Source: an uncultured Eggerthellaceae bacterium
Lineage (GTDB): Bacteria > Actinomycetota > Coriobacteriia > Coriobacteriales > Eggerthellaceae
NCBI GenBank assembly: GCA_934630485.1
Contig: CAKTWD010000042.1
Span: forward strand, 1 to 11,705
Direction: 5' to 3'
DNA length: 11,705 nt
The notes under the pieces were generated by a model. The model was not told the origin of the DNA. It did not search any database and worked only from the letters and a program-made list of their open reading frames with translations. The position numbers and the translations under genes are program-made. This document shows, piece after piece, positions 1 to 5,187 of the stretch; the first letter of the stretch is position 1; every line of letters starts with the position of its first letter.

Positions 1-341
1 GCGGCAACAGCGGTAAGGATGCTGTCGAACTGCAGGCTAACGAACTCGGGCTCAAGGCCCAGCTTCTCGGCAACTGCCTTGCCGATCTCGATGTCAAGAC
101 CGACCATCTCGCCATTCTCAAGGTTCTCGAACGGTGGGAAGTCAGGCGACGTAGCGATGAGCAGCTTGCCTTCCTTCACAAGCTTCATCTCGGTGGAAGC
201 GCTGGCAGATCCAGAAGCGCTAGCCGAAGCAGAGCCGCTTGCGCTGCCCGAGCCCGAATTGCCCGAAGCGCAGCCGACAAGCGCCAGAGCGGCGGCAAGA
301 GCGCCGGCGACGACAAGCGCGAGCCATTTCTTCTTAGACAT
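1..341 (-). CDS. Amino-acid ABC transporter substrate-binding lipoprotein, N-terminal part (runs off the left edge)
   Basis: The visible 113 residues begin MSKKKW, followed by a hydrophobic signal segment and an LVGC lipobox with the cysteine at residue 24, so the mature protein is predicted to be lipid-anchored outside the membrane. A Gly/Ser/Ala-only linker of about 24 residues follows. Then comes the start of a type 3 solute-binding domain: KLLIATSPDFPPFE at about residues 57-70, then GLDIEIGKAVAEKLG and the QFDSILTA motif at the window edge. These are typical of polar amino-acid, arginine or cystine binders that deliver substrate to an ABC permease. The exact ligand cannot be told from this part. 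The start is fixed by a GAGGG ribosome-binding site four bases upstream. Permease and ATPase genes would be expected beyond the left edge, which I cannot see. Family call firm, substrate open. Confidence 0.88.
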   Translation of the reverse strand, partial: MSKKKWLALVVAGALAAALALVGCASGNSGSGSASGSASASASGSASASTEMKLVKEGKLLIATSPDFPPFENLENGEMVGLDIEIGKAVAEKLGLEPEFVSLQFDSILTAVA

Positions 342-501
342 AATCCCTCATTTCTGTTTGAAACGTTCCTTGCAAAACGCACCGCACGCACGCGATGCCC
401 TGTGCTCCAGACAGAATAGCGCATGATCGGCGGTTATTACGATTCTTTAACACGAATACGGCAAATTGCGACGATGGTCGGGAATCGGCCGATCGACCCG
501 G
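342..501. other. Intergenic region between methyltransferase gene and binding-protein gene
   Basis: Both flanking genes are on the minus strand, so this stretch must hold the end of the methyltransferase transcript and the promoter of the binding-protein gene. Just past the methyltransferase stop there is a perfect 10-base palindrome, ATCGGCCGAT (487-496), nested between GGTCG and CGACC arms. It could form a stem but lacks a T run, so I do not call it a terminator. The half nearer the binding-protein gene is AT-richer and has weak -10-like hexamers (TAATAA, TATTCT on the minus strand), but none with a convincing -35. Confidence 0.4.
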
Positions 502-1332
502 CTATCGCGCCAGCTGCCAGAACGCGACGGCGCTTGACGCGGCCACGTTCAACGAGTCGACGCCGTGACGCATGGGAATGCGCACGGTGTAGTCGCAGCG
601 GCTGATGGTTGCGGGCGCAAGGCCGTCGCCTTCGGTGCCGAACACCAATGCCAGACGGTCGCACTCGGCCAAACGCGGGTCGCGAAGCGAAATGGAGTCA
701 TCCTCAAGAGCCATAGCCGCCGTAGTGAACCCCAAGTCGTGAAGAAGAGGCACGCCATCGCGCGCCCAATCGTGCGAGTTCGTCCCGATACGCGCCCAGG
801 GCACCTGGAAAACCGTTCCCATAGAGACACGTACGGCGCGACGGTACAGCGGGTCGTAACACGCAGGCGAAACCAGCACGGCATCAGCGCCAAGCGCTGC
901 GGCCGAGCGGAAGATCGCGCCCACATTCGTGTGGTTGCGGATATTCTCGAGCACCGCAACCAAATGAGCATCGTGCACGACCTCTTCAACACTGCGCTCG
1001 GGCGGACGACGAAATGCCGCCAAGGCGCCGCGCGTCAACTCGAAACCAGTGAGCTTCCTCAGCTCGTTCTCAGGCAGAACGAAAATAGGCGCATCGGGAT
1101 TCGCATCCTGGAAGCGATCCATCAGCGGCTCAAGCTGCGGCAGGTATTTCTCTTCGGTTAAAAGCGACAGCGGCATGTTGCCGCCATCCAGCGCGCGGCC
1201 GACCACCTCAACGGTCTCGGCGATGAAGATGGCCTTGCTGGGCTCGATCCTGCTTCGAAGCTGCAGGTCGGTCAAACGAGCGTACACATCGAGTCGCTCG
1301 TCTTCGAATGCCGTTACCTTCTGGATGCCCAT
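502..1332 (-). CDS. SpoU/TrmH-family RNA 2'-O-ribose methyltransferase
   Basis: A 276-residue protein that should transfer a methyl group from S-adenosylmethionine to a ribose 2'-OH in tRNA or rRNA, in the cytoplasm. All three SpoU (SPOUT) signature motifs are visible. Motif 1 is NIRNHTNVGAIFRSA at residues 130-144, with the conserved Asn and catalytic-type Arg142. Motif 2 is LVFGTEGDGLAP at 229-240. Motif 3 is IPMRHGVDSLNVAASSAVAF at 252-271. Together they form the trefoil-knot cofactor site. The first ~110 residues (SKAIFIAETVEVVGRAL at 32-48) resemble the substrate-binding domain of the family. I chose the ATG at 1332 over one 24 codons upstream because an AAAGG ribosome-binding site precedes it and homology-like sequence begins there. 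The target nucleotide cannot be assigned, so no gene symbol is given. The gene stands alone, divergent from the alarmone synthetase gene. Confidence 0.9.
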   Translation of the reverse strand: MGIQKVTAFEDERLDVYARLTDLQLRSRIEPSKAIFIAETVEVVGRALDGGNMPLSLLTEEKYLPQLEPLMDRFQDANPDAPIFVLPENELRKLTGFELTRGALAAFRRPPERSVEEVVHDAHLVAVLENIRNHTNVGAIFRSAAALGADAVLVSPACYDPLYRRAVRVSMGTVFQVPWARIGTNSHDWARDGVPLLHDLGFTTAAMALEDDSISLRDPRLAECDRLALVFGTEGDGLAPATISRCDYTVRIPMRHGVDSLNVAASSAVAFWQLAR

Positions 1333-1434
1333 ACTCTGCCTTTCTGTGGGGTATTCCCCTTTATCGTCCCTGATAGGGTGCCGTTTTGACAGAGTCGTTC
1401 CCAAACCGTGGACAAGACGCTGCCTAACGCATCC

Positions 1435-1457
1435 GGTTTCCCAGTATAATGGGAACC
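1435..1457. promoter_or_regulatory. Inverted repeat enclosing a TATAAT box, candidate promoter/operator for the alarmone synthetase gene
   Basis: The arms GGTTTCCC (1435-1442) and GGGAACC (1451-1457) are complementary apart from one extra T. The 8-base centre holds a perfect TATAAT at 1445-1450 on the plus strand and an overlapping TATACT (1443-1448) on the minus strand. The site lies in the divergent gap and could serve as -10 for either gene. Neither direction has a good -35 at 16-18 bases, which would fit an activator or regulated promoter, or mean the boxes are chance. Inference only. Confidence 0.4.
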
Positions 1458-1461
1458 CGCG

Positions 1462-1487
1462 GCCCGCAAGCGACTTGCTTTGCGGGC
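1462..1487 (+). other. Hairpin in the predicted 5' leader of the alarmone synthetase gene
   Basis: GCCCGCAA (1462-1469) is the exact reverse complement of TTGCGGGC (1480-1487), with a 10-base loop. If transcription starts from the TATAAT at 1445-1450, this stem forms at the very 5' end of a roughly 90-base leader. There is no T tract after it, so it does not look like a terminator. It might protect the transcript end or take part in leader control. Not recognised as a known riboswitch. Confidence 0.4.
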
Positions 1488-1531
1488 GCCGTCGTAAATC
1501 GAAACCGTTATCGCTCGCAATGCGCGCGAAC

Positions 1532-1536
1532 AGGAG
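1532..1536 (+). promoter_or_regulatory. Ribosome-binding site that decides the alarmone synthetase start
   Basis: AGGAG at 1532-1536 directly abuts an upstream ATG at 1537 with no spacing, but lies nine bases before the ATG at 1546. A ribosome needs several bases between the two, so 1546 is the likelier start and the three extra codons from 1537 are probably not translated. Confidence 0.7.
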
Positions 1537-1545
1537 ATGCGCCTA

Positions 1546-2265
1546 ATGTCTGTGAAGTCGGTCGCCAAAAATATCGAGCACGTCACCGGCTCTAAACCCC
1601 GTTCCGTTCCTCCCGAAATCGAAATGGCATATCCGTACGAGGCCTTCGCGTCGAAGATCCTGCCGCATATCCGCAAGTACGACGCGGCCATGAGCGAGCT
1701 GAAGGTCCGCTTCGAGATCATCGACAAAGACCTGCAAGTGCGCAGCCACCGCAACCCCATCCATCACATCGAATCGCGTACCAAATCGCCGCGCAGCATG
1801 TACGAGAAAATCGTCCGCTATGGCTACAACCCCACTGTCGAGAACGTCGAGGCGCACCTGATGGACGTGGCGGGAATCCGCATCATCACCTCGTACATCC
1901 AGGACGTCTACCGCATGGTCGAAATGCTGAAGCGCCAAGACGACCTTGAGATCGTCGAAATCAAAGATTACATCGCCAACCCCAAGCCCAATGGCTACCG
2001 AAGCCTGCACGTCATTGTGCGCATCCCCGTGTTCTTCATGGACTCCAAGCAAATGATCCCCGTTGAAGTGCAGATCCGCACCATCGCCATGGACTTCTGG
2101 GCCAGCCTCGAGCACGACCTGAAGTACAAGGCAATCGGCGAGGTTAGCGGCATCGACTCCTCGGCCGAGCTGAAAGAATGCTCGCAGATCATCGAGGGCG
2201 TCGAGAAACGCATGCAGTTCTTGGCATACGCGTTGGACGAGGGGTCTTCGGTCTGCCTGCTATAA
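1546..2265 (+). CDS. Small alarmone synthetase: RelA/SpoT-domain GTP pyrophosphokinase (RelQ/YjbM type)
   Basis: A 239-residue cytoplasmic enzyme expected to move pyrophosphate from ATP to GTP or GDP, making the stringent-response signal (p)ppGpp. It consists of the synthetase domain only. No HD hydrolase, TGS or ACT domain is present, so it can make but not break down the alarmone. Family motifs run in order: ESRTKSPRSMYEK at 76-88 (ATP-binding region), MDVAGIRII at 106-114 with the metal-binding-type Asp107, NPKPNGYRSLH at 145-155 (the GTP-contacting Tyr151 region), and VEVQIRT at 173-179 with the catalytic-type Glu174, followed by AMDFWASLEHDLKYK. RelQ proteins are usually nearer 210 residues; the extra length is an N-terminal extension of about 25-30 residues. 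It is divergent from the RNA methyltransferase and followed by an unrelated ATPase. It could equally be named YwaC-like; the exact subfamily needs a tree. Confidence 0.9.
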   Translation: MSVKSVAKNIEHVTGSKPRSVPPEIEMAYPYEAFASKILPHIRKYDAAMSELKVRFEIIDKDLQVRSHRNPIHHIESRTKSPRSMYEKIVRYGYNPTVENVEAHLMDVAGIRIITSYIQDVYRMVEMLKRQDDLEIVEIKDYIANPKPNGYRSLHVIVRIPVFFMDSKQMIPVEVQIRTIAMDFWASLEHDLKYKAIGEVSGIDSSAELKECSQIIEGVEKRMQFLAYALDEGSSVCLL

Positions 2266-2297
2266 GGACTTTCGTTGAACGCGCTCAAAGAGCATCT

Positions 2298-2434
2298 GCA
2301 AAACACCGACCGATTTCATGCAAAAGCACGGTTCGTTTTGCCGCAAAAAATCGATTGAAAACCCTGTAAAACATCGAATGAATTTGCGATAAAATACCGA
2401 CTGGGAATCGCGCAAAATATCGAATGCCCAGATC
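2298..2434. repeat. Six degenerate 22-23 bp tandem repeats (iteron-like) upstream of the ATPase gene
   Basis: Units begin at 2298, 2320, 2343, 2366, 2389 and 2412, giving a period of 22, 23, 23, 23, 23 bases. Each starts with a conserved core close to GCAAAAYAYCGAATG. Units 1, 3, 4, 5 and 6 fit well (for example GTAAAACATCGAATG at 2366 and GCAAAATATCGAATG at 2412). Unit 2 (2320) is the most decayed, keeping GCAAAA and the CGG-TTCG part. The remaining ~8 bases of each unit are not conserved. The core is not a palindrome, so all copies point the same way. The array fills the AT-rich gap between two genes and stops 15 bases before the ATPase start codon. It resembles a row of protein-binding sites, but the binder is unknown to me. 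Confidence 0.75.
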
Positions 2435-2449
2435 ATCGAGGTTGGTACT

Positions 2450-3745
2450 ATGACAAAATCAAAAACACTCACCCCTAAAGGATATAGGCCGCGCTTGCTA
2501 GAAAAGCGGCTTGATTCCCTTATGGAGGCGTTCGGATGCGTCGAGATCAACGGCCCGAAATGGTGCGGCAAAACCTGGACGGCAATGTCTCGAAGCGCCA
2601 GCATCACAAAGCTCGACAACCCCTCCGAGCGCGAAGCCGCCGAGCTCGACCCCGCCTTGGCGCTTCTTGGCGATACGCCGCACCTTGTTGACGAGTGGCA
2701 GGAGGTGCCTGAGGTTTGGGATGCGGCGCGACGGTTTGTAGACGATTCTGGCAACCAACGCGGACTGCTGCTTCTTACAGGTTCAACGGCTCTTAAAAAG
2801 AATGATCGCGACAAGGTCCGACATTCAGGCGCTGGAAGAATAGCTCGCCTGACCATGAGGCCCATGACCCTATGTGAATCGGGCGACGGAGAAGCGACGG
2901 TTTCCCTCTCGGCCCTATTCAAGGGCGAAGACATCAAACCGGCTCGCAGAGAAACCGGCATCCTTGATGTCGCCCGCTGGTGCTGCCGCGGAGGATGGCC
3001 AGCCAATCTGGGGCTTTCCGACGAAGCAGCCAGCGAAACCGCAGCTCAATACATAAATGCGGTCGCGAATCAAAACGTCATCGAAGAAGGCCGATCCTCC
3101 GCGACGGCGCTCTCCCTTATGAAAGCGCTTGCCTTGAACGAAAGCCAAGCTGTTACGTACAAGACCCTTGCCAAAGACATGGCAAGCGGAGAAGCCGCCC
3201 CCACGAATGAGACCATCGCCGCATACCTCGAGCTGTTCGACCGACTGATGATCACGGAAGAACTTTATGGCTGGGAGCCCCCCATGCGCAGCAAAGCTCG
3301 CGTGCGCGTGAAACCAAAACGCTACTTCTGCGACCCATCCCTTGCCGCAGCCCTCCTAGGCGCCACGCCCCAAAGGCTCTTAAGCGACACCCAAACGCTG
3401 GGCATGCTGTTCGAGAATCTGATTATCAGAGATCTGCGTGTGTTCCTGTCGTCCTACGCCGGCCTTGGCAATAACGTGTTCTACTACCGAGACGCTAATG
3501 GCCTTGAAGTGGATGCGATCGTGGAGCGCAACGGCGTTTGGGGCGGAATCGAAATCAAGCTCTCCGACACCAAAGCCGACGAGGGCGCGAAGAATCTGCT
3601 TGCTTTGCGCGACAAGATCGCAGCCAACCCTGCCGCCCAAAACGCCGAGCCAGCGTTTCTCGCCGTGGTAGTGGGCCGCGGCAACCTTGCATACAGGCGC
3701 GATGATGGTGTGTATGTCATTCCCGCCGCAATGCTCTGCGCGTAG
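2450..3745 (+). CDS. AAA-family ATPase with DUF4143 C-terminal domain
   Basis: A 431-residue protein of the widespread AAA_14/DUF4143 group, whose cellular role is not established. It opens with the family-typical GYRPRLLEKRLD stretch (11-22). The Walker A loop is GPKWCGKT (35-42), with Trp-Cys where many relatives have Gln-Val. Walker B is PHLVDE (77-82), followed by WQEVPEVWD, and a sensor-like LLLLTGST (106-113) and a GRIARLTMRPMTL stretch (129-141) follow. The DUF4143 half begins around residue 205. It contains GMLFENLIIRDLR (318-330) and then YYRD, EVDAIVE (353-359) and EIK (368-370), an acidic-Lys pattern like the PD-(D/E)XK nuclease fold. The ATG at 2450 follows GAGG with eight bases between. 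Upstream lies the 23-bp repeat array and downstream a terminator, so it is probably a single-gene unit. Base composition just upstream is AT-richer than its surroundings, which may hint at mobility, but no mobile-element genes are nearby. Confidence 0.88.
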   Translation: MTKSKTLTPKGYRPRLLEKRLDSLMEAFGCVEINGPKWCGKTWTAMSRSASITKLDNPSEREAAELDPALALLGDTPHLVDEWQEVPEVWDAARRFVDDSGNQRGLLLLTGSTALKKNDRDKVRHSGAGRIARLTMRPMTLCESGDGEATVSLSALFKGEDIKPARRETGILDVARWCCRGGWPANLGLSDEAASETAAQYINAVANQNVIEEGRSSATALSLMKALALNESQAVTYKTLAKDMASGEAAPTNETIAAYLELFDRLMITEELYGWEPPMRSKARVRVKPKRYFCDPSLAAALLGATPQRLLSDTQTLGMLFENLIIRDLRVFLSSYAGLGNNVFYYRDANGLEVDAIVERNGVWGGIEIKLSDTKADEGAKNLLALRDKIAANPAAQNAEPAFLAVVVGRGNLAYRRDDGVYVIPAAMLCA

Positions 3746-3785
3746 CGATCGACACTGACCGCACTCAGATCAGACGTTAGAAAAC

Positions 3786-3820
3786 AAGGGAGGTTGGCAA
3801 TCTGGTTGCCAACCTCCCTT
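3786..3820. terminator. Bidirectional intrinsic terminator between convergent ATPase and uspA genes
   Basis: A perfect 15-base-pair stem, AAGGGAGGTTGGCAA (3786-3800) with TTGCCAACCTCCCTT (3806-3820), closes on a 5-base loop. On the minus strand it is followed by TTGTTTTCT, a good T-rich tail for the apt-uspA transcript. On the plus strand the tail is shorter (CTTTAGGTTT). It sits 40 bases after each flanking stop codon, as expected for a shared terminator. Confidence 0.9.
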
Positions 3821-3861
3821 TAGGTTTCCGCTATTGCGCAAGCGTTGTTTTGCCACAAACG

Positions 3862-4290
3862 CTATTTCGTGATAAGGACCGCGACGGGCGAAGCGTGCAG
3901 CACCTTGTAGCTGACCGAGCCCGTGTACTCCTTGCGGCCGGAAAGACCGCGGTTGCCCATAACCACCAGGTCGTAGCCGCCCTTCTCAAGCAGCTTAACG
4001 ATCTCGGCAGAGGGGTTCACGCCCGCCAGGCACATGACGTCGGCCTGTTCGGCGGCGTCGCCCAAGAAATCAAGGGCCGTCTGAAGGATGGCGTTGCCGT
4101 CTTCCTTCATAAGGGTGATGATGTGACCCAGCTCGACGTTGGCTTCCTCGCTCAACGCGGGGATAGGCGCCACGTACAAGACGTCGATCTGCATCTCGGG
4201 ATTGGTTTCGGCCAGGGTTTTCGCCATCTCAAGGGCGCGGTTGGCGCCGTCGGAACCATCAATGGGAACCAAGATCTTTGAAAGTGCCAT
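3862..4290 (-). CDS. Universal stress protein, UspA family
   Basis: A 142-residue single-domain protein with the Usp fold, expected to be a cytoplasmic dimer that binds ATP and helps survival under stress or slow growth. The N-terminus KILVPIDGSDGANRAL (5-20) is the usual first strand with Asp11. The C-terminal phosphate-binding motif is GNRGLSGRKEYTGS at 112-125, then VSYKVLHASPVAVLI. The family pattern is Gly-2X-Gly-9X-Gly-Ser/Thr. Here only eight residues separate the last two glycines, a one-residue shortening to keep in mind before assuming normal ATP binding. The start follows a GAGGT ribosome-binding site five bases upstream. It lies 77 bases after apt on the same strand and has no clear promoter of its own, so co-transcription with apt is likely. 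Transcription would end at the 15-bp stem downstream. Confidence 0.93.
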   Translation of the reverse strand: MALSKILVPIDGSDGANRALEMAKTLAETNPEMQIDVLYVAPIPALSEEANVELGHIITLMKEDGNAILQTALDFLGDAAEQADVMCLAGVNPSAEIVKLLEKGGYDLVVMGNRGLSGRKEYTGSVSYKVLHASPVAVLITK

Positions 4291-4367
4291 GACTACCTCT
4301 TTTCCTAGAAGCGCCCCTCAGGACGCACATGCAGCCGCGCCGCCTTGCAGCGCCCGTGGCCGCCTAC

Positions 4368-4904
4368 CTACTTCGTTTCCTGAACCAGCGAGAACACCGG
4401 AGCGTCGGACTCCTTGGCGATAAGCTCGCGCGGGTTCAGGTACTCAAGCTCGGTGATGAACGCGAAGCCGGCAACGGTGCCGCCTGCGGCTTCGACCAGC
4501 TTCTTCTGAGCGACGGCGGTACCGCCGGTGGCAACCAGGTCGTCAACGATAAGAACGACGTCGCCGGGCTTGATGGCGTCGGCGTGGATCTGCAGCGAAT
4601 CGGTGCCGTATTCAAGCTCGTAGCTTTGCGAGATGACCTCGCGCGGAAGCTTGCCGGGCTTGCGTGCGGGAACGAACCCTGCATGCAGCTTGTATGCAAC
4701 CGGGGTGCCGATGATGAAGCCGCGGGCCTCGGCGCCGACAACCTTAGTGATGCCCTTGCCTGCGAACTGGTCGGCAATGCGGTCGACCGCTGCCTGCAGG
4801 GCATCGGCGTCCATCATGAGCGACGTGAGGTCGACGAAGATGATGCCGGGTTCGGGGTAATCGGGGATGCGCGTGAGCGCGGCTGACAAATCGACGGAAT
4901 CCAT
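4368..4904 (-). CDS. apt: Adenine phosphoribosyltransferase
   Basis: A 178-residue enzyme of the length usual for Apt. It joins adenine to phosphoribosyl pyrophosphate to give AMP, the one-step purine salvage reaction in the cytoplasm. Recognisable segments are DYPEPGIIFVD (15-25), GAEARGFIIG (57-66) contacting substrate, ARKPGKLP (80-87), the flexible-loop YELEYGTD (95-102), and the PRPP-binding loop VLIVDDLVATGGTA (117-130). An AAGGA ribosome-binding site lies five bases before the ATG. It appears to be the first gene of a two-gene unit with the universal stress protein gene. Apt consumes PRPP and feeds the adenylate pool, so it would relate to the alarmone synthetase in the window only indirectly. 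No sign of truncation or unusual residues. Confidence 0.97.
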   Translation of the reverse strand: MDSVDLSAALTRIPDYPEPGIIFVDLTSLMMDADALQAAVDRIADQFAGKGITKVVGAEARGFIIGTPVAYKLHAGFVPARKPGKLPREVISQSYELEYGTDSLQIHADAIKPGDVVLIVDDLVATGGTAVAQKKLVEAAGGTVAGFAFITELEYLNPRELIAKESDAPVFSLVQETK

Positions 4905-5001
4905 GACGTTCCTTATCTGGTACGGGTTATGAACAGTTGACGGAACGCGCGCATACCCCGCGAATGAACCGCGCGGGCAGGCAACGCGAGCCTTTCTTCA
5001 G

Positions 5002-5030
5002 ATTCTACCGCAACGTTGTGCCACGCGTGG
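5002..5030 (-). promoter_or_regulatory. Candidate apt-uspA promoter with palindrome over the -35 region
   Basis: Reading the minus strand, TAGAAT (5007-5002) is a five-of-six match to the -10 box, about 100 bases before the apt start. The place where a -35 would fall is covered by a perfect 10-base palindrome CCACGCGTGG (5021-5030) instead of a TTGACA-like hexamer. A protein bound there could activate or block this promoter. The -10 is plausible. The operator idea is inference. Confidence 0.35.
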
Positions 5031-5120
5031 TGAGTATCCCCTACGAAACGGCAACGCCGCCGGGGCGGCAACACGGTCGCACGCGAAGCCCCACGCTGCA
5101 AGGACCGCCGCACGAACAAG

Positions 5121-5156
5121 AAAACGCCGTGAGCCGCACCTGCAGCCCACGGCGTT
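5121..5156 (-). terminator. Intrinsic terminator of htpG
   Basis: AACGCCGTG (5123-5131) pairs exactly with CACGGCGTT (5148-5156) across a 16-base loop. Read on the minus strand, the stem is followed by TTTCTTG, a T-rich tail. It lies about 30 bases beyond the htpG stop codon, which is the right place and direction. Confidence 0.8.
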
Positions 5157-5187
5157 GCATCAACCCAGCCGAAAGCGAATCGCGCAG

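Noticed and set aside
487..496. Palindrome after the methyltransferase gene as an intrinsic terminator
   Set aside because: The stem is short and no T-rich tail follows on the minus strand.
1356..1379. tet-operator-like sequence (CCCTATCAGGGACGATAAAG on the minus strand)
   Set aside because: Only one half resembles the TetR site, the second half is broken, and no TetR-family or tetracycline-resistance gene is present.
1386..1391. Perfect TTGACA upstream of the alarmone synthetase gene
   Set aside because: It is 53 bases from the TATAAT at 1445-1450 and has no -10-like hexamer 16-18 bases downstream, so it cannot pair into a normal promoter.
2298..2434. Reading the 23-bp repeats as a CRISPR array or a plasmid replication origin
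   Set aside because: There is no pattern of identical repeats with unique spacers of usual length, no cas gene, no Rep-type initiator and no plasmid context. A regulatory binding array is the simpler reading.
2459..2475. A possible further repeat copy inside the start of the ATPase gene (TCAAAAACACTCACC)
   Set aside because: It falls about two periods after the last unit but matches the core poorly and is constrained by coding. The unit in between is missing.
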